Origin: Fidelibacterota bacterium
GTDB lineage: Bacteria; Fidelibacterota; Marinisomatia; Marinisomatales; J089
Reading direction: 5' to 3'
NCBI GenBank assembly: GCA_003695105.1
Contig: RFIZ01000298.1
Span: 1-9,371, forward strand
DNA: 9,371 nt
In this document: positions 1 through 6,966 of the stretch, one piece after another
How positions within the stretch are numbered: position 1 is the stretch's first letter
Layout: each line of letters starts with the position of its first letter
The notes under the pieces: model-generated
Databases searched by the model: none
The model's input: the letters and a program-made list of their open reading frames with translations, nothing else
What the model was told of the DNA's origin: nothing
Program-made: the position numbers and the translations under genes

Positions 1-226
1 CTATGGACCACTCGTCCTTGCCATCGGTCACCTGACAGAGATGGAGTCGATCGGCATTGGGGTGGGAAGACACCGCCAGAATTTTGGCCGTCACAACCCC
101 GGACAGGGCGGAAAAGTCCGTGGCCAGTTCGGCCTCGAACCCCAGCATGGTCAACAAATCCGCCAATTCCTGGAGAGATTCTTTTACCTCAACGTACTGT
201 TGCAACCAATGGAGGGAAATGCGCAT
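1..226 (-). CDS. pheT: Phenylalanyl-tRNA synthetase beta subunit, N-terminal part (partial)
   Basis: Beta subunit of the (alpha-beta)2 phenylalanyl-tRNA synthetase, which charges tRNA-Phe in the cytoplasm. Only the first 75 codons are present; the gene runs off the left edge. The translation opens MRISLHWLQQYVEV and continues through LADLLTMLGFEAE to SGVVTAKILAV and HPNADRLHLCQV, the typical PheT start leading into its EMAP-II-like tRNA-binding domain (HPNADRL is the hallmark). The ATG overlaps the pheS stop by one base (TAATG). A TGAGG ribosome-binding site lies 8 nt upstream (235-239), inside pheS, so the two subunits are translationally coupled, as expected for equimolar partners. The B3/B4 and editing domains lie outside the window and cannot be judged. 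Confidence 0.96.
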   Translation of the reverse strand, partial: MRISLHWLQQYVEVKESLQELADLLTMLGFEAELATDFSALSGVVTAKILAVSSHPNADRLHLCQVTDGKDEWSI

Positions 227-1218
227 TAGAATTGCCTCAGGAATCGGAGATCATTTTGGTAAAACAAGCGGATGTCCTGGATATGGTATTTGAGCATGGC
301 GATCCGTTCGATTCCCAACCCAAAGGCATAGCCATGCCAGATGCGGGAGTCATAACCTACATTGTCGAACACGGCCGGATCCACCATGCCGCACCCCAGA
401 ATTTCCATCCATTGCCGGCGTTCTTCGTTCCAGATATCCACTTCGGCACTGGGCTCGGTGAAGGGAAAGAAACTGGGCCGGAACCTGATCTGAACCTCAG
501 GACCAAACATTTGATGAATGAAATAGGTCAGGGTTCCTTTCAATTCTGTAAACGTCACCCGTTTATCCACATACAGGCCTTCGACCTGGTGGAACAGACA
601 ATAACTTTTGAAACTGATGGCTTCGTTCCGGTAGACACGACCGGGAACGATGAACCGGATGGGTGGGTCGTTTTCCTCCATCAAATGAATCTGCACATTG
701 GAGGTATGAGTCCGGAGTACCACCTTCGGTTCGATAAAAAAAGTGTCCTGCATATCCCGGGCCGGGTGATGTTCCGGAATATTGAGGGCTTCAAAATTAT
801 GAAAATCGTCATCGATTTCCGGGCCATAGGCGACGGCAAACCCGATTTGGGTAAAAATTCGTTTAACTTCTTCCAGCGTCTGTGTGAGCGGATGGCGTTT
901 GCCCAGCTGGAAGGAACGTCCCGGTAAGGTGTAATCCACGGAACGCCGGGCTTGGGGTTGGGCTGTCTGCGATAACGCCTGGAGAGCGGCCTGCAGTTGA
1001 TCCGTGATCTCTTTTTTTAAAAGGTTTAACTCTTTGCCAAATACCGGTTTTTGCTCTGGCGGTAACTGGGCAAATTCTTCGAAGAGACGGGCAATCAATC
1101 CCTTTCGCCCCAGGAAGCGAATTCGTACCTGATCGGCTTCACGGGGGTCGGAAGGAAAATTGGAAAGAGCGGCCCGGAATTGCTCCCGGACCGCTTCGAT
1201 CTGCGATTTCAGCGGCAT
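226..1218 (-). CDS. pheS: Phenylalanyl-tRNA synthetase alpha subunit
   Basis: Catalytic alpha subunit of phenylalanyl-tRNA synthetase, a class II aminoacyl-tRNA synthetase. It is 330 residues, the usual length. Residues about 1-90 form the charged N-terminal coiled-coil arm, with the conserved RFLGRKG at 34-40. The class II core begins near RHPLTQTLEEV (108-118). Visible landmarks are RTHTS (169-173), FHQVEG (209-214), the phenylalanine-pocket motif FRPSFFPFTEPS (246-257) and motif 3 GLGIERIAM (301-309). The loop before FHQVEG reads RNEAISFKSYC, as I recall from Bacteroidota-like PheS rather than the enterobacterial form. The ATG starts one base after the rplT stop. No strong Shine-Dalgarno sequence is visible there, so translation probably depends on coupling to rplT. 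Confidence 0.97.
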   Translation of the reverse strand: MPLKSQIEAVREQFRAALSNFPSDPREADQVRIRFLGRKGLIARLFEEFAQLPPEQKPVFGKELNLLKKEITDQLQAALQALSQTAQPQARRSVDYTLPGRSFQLGKRHPLTQTLEEVKRIFTQIGFAVAYGPEIDDDFHNFEALNIPEHHPARDMQDTFFIEPKVVLRTHTSNVQIHLMEENDPPIRFIVPGRVYRNEAISFKSYCLFHQVEGLYVDKRVTFTELKGTLTYFIHQMFGPEVQIRFRPSFFPFTEPSAEVDIWNEERRQWMEILGCGMVDPAVFDNVGYDSRIWHGYAFGLGIERIAMLKYHIQDIRLFYQNDLRFLRQF

Positions 1219-1219
1219 A

Positions 1220-1567
1220 TCAGCTCTGAACGGATTTCACCAGATCAGCAAAGGCCTCCGGTTCATGCACCGCCAGATGCGCCAGCACCTTGCGGTCCAG
1301 ATCGATATTCTTTGCTTTCAATCCGGCAATGAAGGCAGAATAGGACATTCCATGGAGACGAGCCGCTGCATTGATTCGCGCTATCCATAACCGGCGGAAC
1401 TGGCGCTTCCGCTGTCGCCGGTCTCGATAGGCATACAAGCCTGCTTTTATCACCGCATCTTTGGCGGCTTTAAAATTGCGGCTCCGGGCACCATAGTAGC
1501 CCTTGGCCTGCTTCACGATTTTCCGATGCCTTCTATGTCGCGGAACTGAACTATTTGCTCGTGGCAT
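1220..1567 (-). CDS. rplT: 50S ribosomal protein L20
   Basis: Large-subunit ribosomal protein L20, which binds 23S rRNA early in 50S assembly. It is 115 residues, close to the usual 114-119. The very basic N-terminal tail and the segments KQAKGYYGARSR, YAYRDRRQRKRQFRRLWI and ARINAAARLHGMSY identify the family. The ATG is preceded by AAGGAG (1575-1580) at 7 nt. That site overlaps the rpmI stop codon (TAAGGAG), so L35 and L20 are tightly linked. In E. coli L20 represses the rpmI-rplT unit by binding a leader mRNA; I cannot see an equivalent structure here. Confidence 0.97.
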   Translation of the reverse strand: MPRANSSVPRHRRHRKIVKQAKGYYGARSRNFKAAKDAVIKAGLYAYRDRRQRKRQFRRLWIARINAAARLHGMSYSAFIAGLKAKNIDLDRKVLAHLAVHEPEAFADLVKSVQS

Positions 1568-1578
1568 GATGTGACTCC

Positions 1579-1773
1579 TTATTCACCCAGCATCCGGCGG
1601 ACGCGACGGTTTTCGGCGGACACCACAATGGCAGCCTGCCGCATCTTCCGTTTCGCTTTCTTCGGACGACGGATGAGCATGTGTCTATGGTTTGCTTTGT
1701 TCCGTTTGATTTTTCCCGACCCGGTGAGCTTGAATCGTTTCGCTGCACTGCGTCGGGTTTTCATTTTAGGCAT
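1579..1773 (-). CDS. rpmI: 50S ribosomal protein L35
   Basis: Small basic large-subunit ribosomal protein L35, 64 residues, the usual size. The opening MPKMKTRRSAAKRFKLTGSG and the following HRHMLIRRPKKAKRK and RRVRRML are the conserved L35 landmarks. It sits between infC and rplT with gaps of 12 and 11 nt, the canonical order. Two purine-rich sites precede the ATG: AGGAG at 1783-1787 (9 nt away, overlapping the infC stop TAG) and AAGGA at 1776-1780 (2 nt away). The first is better placed. An overlapping reading frame at 1551-1748 is a shadow. Confidence 0.97.
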   Translation of the reverse strand: MPKMKTRRSAAKRFKLTGSGKIKRNKANHRHMLIRRPKKAKRKMRQAAIVVSAENRRVRRMLGE

Positions 1774-1785
1774 GTTCCTTCTCTC

Positions 1786-2298
1786 CTATTTACTGGTGAA
1801 AATCACATGCATTTGACGTCCCTCCAGTGGATATTTTTTTTCCACCACAGCTACGTCACTCAGCAATTCCTCCACCCGGTCCATGACGGCTTCGCCCAGA
1901 TCGATCCGGGTCATTTCCCGCCCCCGGAATCGGAGGGTGACTTTCAACTTGTACCCATCTTGCAGAAATTTTTTCCCCATGGATAATTTGGTTTCCAGAT
2001 CATGGTCATCAATATGGGGGCGCAATCGCACTTCTTTGATTTTGATGACATGCTGTTTTTTCTTGCTCTGCTGAGCTTTTTTCTTTTCCTCATACTTGAG
2101 CTTTCCGTAATCCAGAATCCGGCAAACCGGAGGCTTGGCATTCGGAGCCACTTCGATGAGGTCCAGATTGAATTCCCTCGCCTTTGAAAGAGCTTCCTCC
2201 AGACTAACAATTCCCAATTGTTCACCGTCCTGGCTGATCAGCCGGACTTCTTCCGCCTGGATATCTTCATTGATGCGTGAATTATCTAATTTTCCGAT
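1786..2298 (-). CDS. infC: Translation initiation factor IF-3, AUC start
   Basis: IF-3 binds the 30S subunit, blocks premature 50S joining and monitors the start codon and initiator tRNA. From the ATC at 2298 the protein is 170 residues, the normal family length. It begins GKLDNSRINEDIQAEEVRLI, where RINEDI and the stretch to GEQLGIVSLEEAL belong to the conserved N-terminal domain. The Lys-rich linker (about 66-82) follows, then the C-domain with KEVRLRPHI (88-96) and the close MHVIF. The first standard in-frame start is a TTG at 2217, which would remove 27 residues including the conserved RINEDI region. An AGGAG site (2307-2311) lies 8 nt before the ATC. The gene overlaps the last 17 nt of thrS. 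AUU-type starts in infC are known to support IF-3 autoregulation, so an AUC start is consistent. Confidence 0.93.
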   Translation of the reverse strand: MGKLDNSRINEDIQAEEVRLISQDGEQLGIVSLEEALSKAREFNLDLIEVAPNAKPPVCRILDYGKLKYEEKKKAQQSKKKQHVIKIKEVRLRPHIDDHDLETKLSMGKKFLQDGYKLKVTLRFRGREMTRIDLGEAVMDRVEELLSDVAVVEKKYPLEGRQMHVIFTSK

Positions 2299-4237
2299 GA
2301 GGTCGTCTCCTATGTTTGATTTCGTCGGTCAGCAGGGCCGTGACGTCTTCGACGGACTGGGTTCCCAGATCGCCTTCAAAGCGTCGGCGAAGAGAAACGG
2401 TTTGTTGTTCCGCTTCCCGTTCTCCGACCACCAGCATGACCGGAATTCGTTTCAATTCCGCCTGCCGGATTTTGGCCCCGATTTTGTCCGGACGCAGATC
2501 CAGCTGCACCCGGATATTTTCTGCGAACAAGCGCTGTTCCAGTGTCTTTGCATAGGCGTGGGATTTTTCGGAAATGGGCAGGATCGCCACCTGAACCGGC
2601 GCCAGCCACAGGGGAAAATCCCCGCCAAAATGTTCGATTAAAAAGCCGATGAAGCGCTCATGCGTTCCCAGGGGAGCGCGATGGATACAAAGCGGAGTCT
2701 GTTCCCGACCCTGCTCGTCGGTGTAGGTCAGATCGAAACGGGCCGGGATGGCAAAATCAACCTGATTGGTCGCCAACGTGAATTCCCGGCCAATGGCACT
2801 CCAGACCTGCACATCGATTTTGGGACCGTAAAACGCCGCTTCACCCGGTATCTCCACATAATTCAAATCCCCTTCCTGCAAGGCCTCCCGCACGGCCTGT
2901 TCCGTTTGCAGCCAGAGTTCCGGTTCGTTGATGTACTTTCCGCCCAGATCGGCCGGATCGTGCAGGCTGAGCCGCATTTCATACTTCTCAATGCCGAAAA
3001 TATCAAAATAATACAAATACATGCGGCATACGGCTAAAAACTCTTCCTTGAACTGCTCATGAGTGCAATAGATATGGGCGTCGTTCATCTGCATGCTGCG
3101 CACTCGCATGAGACCAAAAAGTTGTCCCGATTTTTCATAGCGATAACAGGTGCCGTATTCGGCCAATCGCAAAGGCAGATCGCGATAACTTCGGGGCGAA
3201 GAGGCATAAATTTTATGATGATGGGGACAGTTCATCGGCTTGACGTAATATTCGATGCCGTCCACATCCATTGCGGGGTACATGCTGTCCCGATAGTGCT
3301 CCAGGTGTCCGGACCGCTCATAGAGTTGACCTTTTGTCAGATGAGGAGTTCGCACCCGCACGTAGCCGGCCTTCCGCTCGGTTTCCTTGGCCAGGGCTTC
3401 CAGTTCCTCCACCATGACGGCTCCATTGGGTAACCATAGCGGCAACCCCGGTCCCACTTCTTCGTCAAACGTGAACAATTCCAGTTCTTTCCCGAGCTTG
3501 CGGTGGTCCCGTTTTTTTGCTTCTTCCAGTTGCCGCAGGTACCCTTTCAGGCCATCCTTGGTGGCGAACACCGTTCCGTAGATCCGCTGGAGCATTTTAT
3601 TGCGCTCATCCCCCCGCCAATAGGCGCCCGAGGAGTCCAACAGTTTGAAATATTTGATTTTCCCTGTGGCCGGAACATGCGGTCCGCGACAAAGATCGAT
3701 GAAATCTCCCTGCTCATAAGCGGAGATGGTTTCTCCGTCCGGAATGTCTTCCAGGATTTCGACTTTATACGATTCGTTCATGGACCGGAACAGTTCCAGA
3801 GCCTCTGCCCGGGACAGTTCTTTCCGGTGAACGGGATAATTCCGCTTGGCCAGTTCTTTCATCCTTGTTTCGATTTGACGCAGGTCCTCCTCCGAAAACG
3901 TACCATCGATATCAAAATCGTAATAAAAGCGATTTTCAATTGCCGGTCCGATGGTGACCTTGGCTTCGGGGAATAATTCCTTCACGGCTTGAGCCATGAG
4001 GTGCGCCGTGCTGTGTAGCAGAACCTCATGGCCTTCCGGCGTCTCTCCGGTCAACAGGCGTAATTGACCATCCTCAGTGAGAGGAAGATTCAAATCCCGG
4101 AGTTGCCCGTTGAGTTCGGCCACGACAGCCGCCTGTGCCAGACGGGGTCCCAGCGATTCTGCCACTTCCAGGGCAGTGGTACCGCGGGGAACGGTCAAGG
4201 TGGACTGATCAGGCAGGGTGAGAGTTATGGTGCTCAT
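2282..4237 (-). CDS. thrS: Threonyl-tRNA synthetase
   Basis: Class II synthetase that charges tRNA-Thr and edits mischarged Ser-tRNA-Thr; 651 residues, near the usual 640. The N-terminal TGS domain is about 1-65. The editing domain follows with HSTAH (75-79) and the paired CRGPH (Cys183, His187). In the catalytic core the zinc ligands appear as Cys337 (MNCPHH), His388 (NDAHIY) and His519 (CIHRAP). Motif 2 is YRYEKSG and motif 3 is GTHERFIGFLIEHFGG. The anticodon-binding domain runs from about 545, opening with APVQVAILPIS. The ATG at 4237 gives the expected TGS start, but no clear Shine-Dalgarno sequence precedes it. It is the first protein gene of the thrS-infC-rpmI-rplT-pheS-pheT operon, and its last 17 nt contain the infC start. 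Confidence 0.97.
   Translation of the reverse strand: MSTITLTLPDQSTLTVPRGTTALEVAESLGPRLAQAAVVAELNGQLRDLNLPLTEDGQLRLLTGETPEGHEVLLHSTAHLMAQAVKELFPEAKVTIGPAIENRFYYDFDIDGTFSEEDLRQIETRMKELAKRNYPVHRKELSRAEALELFRSMNESYKVEILEDIPDGETISAYEQGDFIDLCRGPHVPATGKIKYFKLLDSSGAYWRGDERNKMLQRIYGTVFATKDGLKGYLRQLEEAKKRDHRKLGKELELFTFDEEVGPGLPLWLPNGAVMVEELEALAKETERKAGYVRVRTPHLTKGQLYERSGHLEHYRDSMYPAMDVDGIEYYVKPMNCPHHHKIYASSPRSYRDLPLRLAEYGTCYRYEKSGQLFGLMRVRSMQMNDAHIYCTHEQFKEEFLAVCRMYLYYFDIFGIEKYEMRLSLHDPADLGGKYINEPELWLQTEQAVREALQEGDLNYVEIPGEAAFYGPKIDVQVWSAIGREFTLATNQVDFAIPARFDLTYTDEQGREQTPLCIHRAPLGTHERFIGFLIEHFGGDFPLWLAPVQVAILPISEKSHAYAKTLEQRLFAENIRVQLDLRPDKIGAKIRQAELKRIPVMLVVGEREAEQQTVSLRRRFEGDLGTQSVEDVTALLTDEIKHRRRPHRKIR
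2296..2311 (-). promoter_or_regulatory. Ribosome-binding site and AUC start of infC
   Basis: Reading on the minus strand, AGGAG (2311-2307) is followed by 8 nt and then ATC (2298-2296) in the infC frame. There is no in-frame ATG, GTG, TTG or ATT between this site and the TTG at 2217. The site lies within the last codons of thrS, so thrS translation passes through it. Spacing is ideal for the ATC and far too long for the TTG. The start is inferred from sequence alone. Confidence 0.8.
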
Positions 4238-4360
4238 ATAAAATGGTGGAGATTCAACAAACTAAAATCGACAGCAAGACGGACTGCGGTCCCATCCGCC
4301 GGTACAGCGGTTTCCAGAATCTAAATGTGTTGATACTGTCATGTGATCATGTAATGGAAT
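4238..4360 (-). promoter_or_regulatory. thrS leader with alternative hairpins (candidate)
   Basis: These 123 nt between tRNA-Val and thrS have no gene. On the transcribed strand a GCGG (4299-4296) can pair either with an upstream CCGC (4310-4307) or a downstream CCGC (4289-4286), giving two mutually exclusive hairpins. A third small hairpin, GGAC-CGCA-GTCC, covers 4292-4281. The segment 4297-4285 reads GGATGGGACCGCA, loosely like the T-box core. There is too little room for a T-box Stem I, and no clear U-run follows. No strong Shine-Dalgarno precedes thrS. This may be a regulatory leader, but short GC repeats can pair by chance. Confidence 0.3.
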
Positions 4361-4437
<77 letters not shown>

Positions 4438-4452
4438 AATTTTTGGGTATTA

Positions 4453-4485
4453 AAACAGAGTCTCCAAAAGGAGATGAATCTGTTT
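4453..4485 (-). terminator. Imperfect hairpin upstream of tRNA-Val (possible terminator or processing site)
   Basis: On the minus strand AAACAGA (4485-4479) pairs with TCTGTTT (4459-4453), and inside it TCTCC (4474-4470) pairs with GGAGA (4465-4461) around a TTTT loop. A TTCA/C internal bulge separates the two helices. Transcript exit is TCTGTTTTAATA, a short T-rich tract rather than a proper U-run. It could weakly terminate transcripts arriving from the protease gene or mark a processing point before the tRNA. The stem is AT-rich, so terminator strength is doubtful. Confidence 0.3.
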
Positions 4486-4497
4486 CTCTCATTTCAA

Positions 4498-4562
4498 GGA
4501 ACTATCTCGCCGACCTTCCCGACATCCAATGTCGGGACGCTCTAACCATCTGAGAGCCTTCC
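4498..4562 (-). pseudogene. tRNA-like remnant with a rebuilt anticodon arm
   Basis: This element shares two blocks in the same order and orientation with the neighbouring tRNA-Val: 17 identical nt covering most of the D arm (4538-4554 versus 4411-4427) and 9 identical nt of variable loop and T-stem start (4508-4516 versus 4385-4393). Between them the 17-nt anticodon arm is replaced by 21 nt forming a perfect 9-bp hairpin with a 3-nt loop (4517-4537, TCCCGACAT/ATGTCGGGA). No tRNA acceptor stem, T loop or CCA is recognisable. Instead the ends can close by GGAA/TTCC plus CTCTC/GAG-type pairing (4562-4552 with 4508-4498), although this competes with the D arm. It is either a decayed tRNA copy or a tRNA-derived structured repeat. 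It does not look like a working tRNA. Confidence 0.55.
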
Positions 4563-4681
4563 ACACCCTCTTTCCAACGTCCGTTCTGGTATCCTGAGTT
4601 GAAAAACGAACGCAGCACCGGAAAAAAGCCGTGGAATTTAATACGAGTCCAGTGGATATACAGAGAAAGAATTATTGAAAT

Positions 4682-6340
4682 TTATTCCCCTTTGGCGACG
4701 AGAAAACGATTGTATGCCGCTTCATTGGTCAGGAGGGTTGCCGCCCGGCGAAAAATGGGATCCCGGGGCAAACTGAAGCGAATCCTCCCCTTGGCGCCTT
4801 CCATCTGACGGGCGAACTCTTGCAACACAGCCAATTGAAGATCCCCTCTTTCCTCCCTGAACAGGCTGTGTTCCCGTTTCCCGATATTTCTGTTCAACTC
4901 CTGAAGCAGGGAATCTGCCCTGGAGCGGAGAGCCGGATCTTCTCTCAATTTTTGCAATCCCTCCCGGGCTTCCTGTTCACCAGGCAACGGAATATCAATC
5001 GAGTCGGATTGGATGAATGCCACGAATTGATCCACCAGCCGGGAACTGTCCTGCTGTACCGCGGCAAACGAAGCATAATCCTCCCGATGATCCCGGACAA
5101 AATCGAACAACAATCCCTCGCGCCAGACCGATTGAGTCAGGAGGGGAACCCGTTTGCCCTCCACCCTTTCATCGGGTGTAATTCCGCCGCCGCCCTTCAC
5201 CGGCCGCCCGTTGGACGTGGTGAAGAGAGTATCTTTTCCGGTGGAATCGGGTTCGATCAGATCCTTTTCGATGTAGCCCGGCTTCTGAATCAGCCGTCCG
5301 CTGGGAATGTAGTATTTGGCCGTGGTGATTTTCAGGGCACTCCTGGAGTCCACATCTATCACCGATTGTACCAGTCCTTTTCCAAAACTGGTCTGGCCGA
5401 TGATCAAACCCCGGTCCAGATCCTGAATCGCCCCCGCCACGATTTCACTGGCCGACGCGCTGCCGCCGTTGATGAGGACCGCTACTTTTACCCGTTCCGG
5501 CACGATCGGGTCATGTTCAGACAAATAGGAACGGTTGGCATTGCGGACCCTCCCTTTGGTGTACAACAGGGTTTCCCCTTTCGGAATAAAATAATCCAGA
5601 ATATCGATGGCGGATTTGAGCAACCCTCCGGGGTTATCCCGGAGATCGAGGATGATGCCTTGTGTCCGGGAATTGACCAGGGCCTGCAGGGCGGATTTCA
5701 TTTCCGCGGGCGCATTCCGGGAAAAACGGGTCAGGCGAATGTACAACAGTCCCGGTTCCACTTCCTCGGCCAGGGCCACATCGTTGATAACAATCTTATC
5801 CCGGGTCAGGCTGAAGACCAGTGGTGTATCCAGGTGTCTCCGCCGGATGGTGAGAACTACTTTCGATCCGCGGGGACCCCGGATCAGGCTGGAGGCCTTG
5901 TTCAGGGTCATCCCTTCTGTTTCCAAACTGTCGATTTTGACAATCACGTCGCCGCTAAGAATCCCCGCCCGGGATGCGGGACTGTCTTCCATCGGCGCAA
6001 TGACCGTGAGTTCACCATCCTGTTTACCGATCTGAATTCCGACTCCGCCGTAGGATCCGTTCGTCAACAGCTTCAGTCCGTCCTGTTCTGATTCTTCCAT
6101 GAAAACGGTATAGGGATCCATCTCGGATACAATGTTGTGAATGGTTTCGCTGGTGAATTTGTCGATGTCGATTTCATCCACGTAATTCAGAACCAGGTAT
6201 TTGTAGACGTCATTCAGCCGTTTCTGTGACCGGGCGATTTTCCGTAGCAAATCCGATTTTCCCGCTCCGGTAAAAAACAGGATAATGAACAATATCAGTG
6301 GAGTTATGATCATCCACTTCTTTTGATGCATGAATTTCAA
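4682..6340 (-). CDS. S41-family carboxy-terminal processing protease (CtpA/Prc type)
   Basis: Membrane-anchored serine protease of family S41, which trims C-termini or degrades envelope proteins; 552 residues. A hydrophobic N-terminal segment (about 9-25) is a signal anchor that places the enzyme outside the cytoplasmic membrane. A PDZ domain spans about 87-170 (YGGVGIQIG, then DSPASRAGILSGDVIVKID). The protease core follows with LDLRDNPGGLL (231-241), the nucleophile in NGGSASASEI (Ser296) and the general base in GQTSFGKGLVQ (Lys321), 25 residues apart as in known members. Residues about 375-552 form a charged tail resembling that of Bacteroidota-like homologues. The start is TTG, overlapping the tmk stop as TTGA, with GAGG (6347-6350) 6 nt upstream. 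An ATG at 6331 lies too far from that site. The substrate is unknown. Confidence 0.93.
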   Translation of the reverse strand: MKFMHQKKWMIITPLILFIILFFTGAGKSDLLRKIARSQKRLNDVYKYLVLNYVDEIDIDKFTSETIHNIVSEMDPYTVFMEESEQDGLKLLTNGSYGGVGIQIGKQDGELTVIAPMEDSPASRAGILSGDVIVKIDSLETEGMTLNKASSLIRGPRGSKVVLTIRRRHLDTPLVFSLTRDKIVINDVALAEEVEPGLLYIRLTRFSRNAPAEMKSALQALVNSRTQGIILDLRDNPGGLLKSAIDILDYFIPKGETLLYTKGRVRNANRSYLSEHDPIVPERVKVAVLINGGSASASEIVAGAIQDLDRGLIIGQTSFGKGLVQSVIDVDSRSALKITTAKYYIPSGRLIQKPGYIEKDLIEPDSTGKDTLFTTSNGRPVKGGGGITPDERVEGKRVPLLTQSVWREGLLFDFVRDHREDYASFAAVQQDSSRLVDQFVAFIQSDSIDIPLPGEQEAREGLQKLREDPALRSRADSLLQELNRNIGKREHSLFREERGDLQLAVLQEFARQMEGAKGRIRFSLPRDPIFRRAATLLTNEAAYNRFLVAKGE

Positions 6341-6966
6341 AACCAGCCTCGTTTATTCAAATGATTCAGGATCCGCTGATGGAGTTCCTGTACGCCGAGT
6401 TCTCCGTCCAGGAGCAAAAACCGATGGGGAAACCGTTCCTGCAGCTTTCGATACTGGGCGCGAACTTTGTGTTGAAAAGCCAATCCTTCGGCTTCGATTT
6501 TATCTTGTTCCCGCTGTTGTCGTTTACGGGCTGTATCCGGAGACAGATCCAGATAAAAGGTTAGATCCGGATCGGTATCCTGTGTGGCAAAACGATTCAG
6601 TTCCACCAGCCAGTCCACTTCCAGGCCACGCCCTGCTCCCTGGTACGCCAGCGTAGAGTCTGAATAACGATCCGAGATCACCCAGGTTCCGGCTGCTAAA
6701 GCAGGAAGAATTTTGTTCGCCGTCAATTGCGCCCGGGCGGCGCACATCAGGAGGGCTTCGGTCCGTCCGGTGAGGAGAAGATCTCTTCGATGCAATAAAA
6801 TATTCCGGATCGCTTCCGAAGCTTCCGTACCGCCGGGTTCCCGTACGCAGAGCACGGAAATTCCCTGATTTTGCAACCGCTGAGCCAGCAAATCAACCTG
6901 GGTGGATTTGCCGCAACCGTCAATGCCTTCAAAGGTGATGAAACGTCCGCGTTCAGAACCAGACAT
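6337..6966 (-). CDS. tmk: Thymidylate kinase (dTMP kinase)
   Basis: Phosphorylates dTMP to dTDP with ATP, an essential cytoplasmic step toward dTTP; 209 residues, the normal length. It has the P-loop GIDGCGKST (14-22), the REPGGT dTMP-site motif (42-47), the DRYSDSTLAYQGAGRGL block (99-115) and an Arg/Gln-rich lid around 147-155 (RKRQQREQD). The ATG at 6966 lies 14 nt inside the end of rsmI and has AAGGA (6975-6979) 8 nt upstream. The stop overlaps the following protease gene by 4 nt. In many bacteria tmk neighbours DNA polymerase delta-prime (holB); that gene is absent here, and tmk is embedded in an unrelated coupled operon. Confidence 0.97.
   Translation of the reverse strand: MSGSERGRFITFEGIDGCGKSTQVDLLAQRLQNQGISVLCVREPGGTEASEAIRNILLHRRDLLLTGRTEALLMCAARAQLTANKILPALAAGTWVISDRYSDSTLAYQGAGRGLEVDWLVELNRFATQDTDPDLTFYLDLSPDTARKRQQREQDKIEAEGLAFQHKVRAQYRKLQERFPHRFLLLDGELGVQELHQRILNHLNKRGWF

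Noticed and set aside
232..927. A 231-codon plus-strand reading frame.
   Set aside because: It is antisense to pheS. The product is low in recognisable motifs and there is no plus-strand operon context.
1786..2217. A 143-residue IF-3 starting at TTG 2217.
   Set aside because: It would lack the conserved RINEDI region, which is in frame just upstream with a good ribosome-binding site and an ATC start.
4238..4360. A true T-box riboswitch controlling thrS.
   Set aside because: The core match is imperfect, no Stem I or specifier loop fits after the tRNA-Val, and there is no intrinsic terminator. It is kept only as a resemblance.
4498..4562. A second functional tRNA in tandem with tRNA-Val.
   Set aside because: It has no 7-bp acceptor stem, T loop or CCA, and its anticodon arm is 4 nt too long with a 3-nt loop.
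4563..4681. A terminator or promoter directly after the S41 protease gene.
   Set aside because: I see only weak short pairings (for example around the T7 tract near 4623-4629) without a GC-rich stem ahead of the T-run, and no convincing -35/-10 pair.
4820..6091. A 423-codon plus-strand reading frame.
   Set aside because: It lies wholly antisense to the S41 protease gene, whose motifs are clear. Its translation shows no recognisable family and fits a codon-bias shadow.
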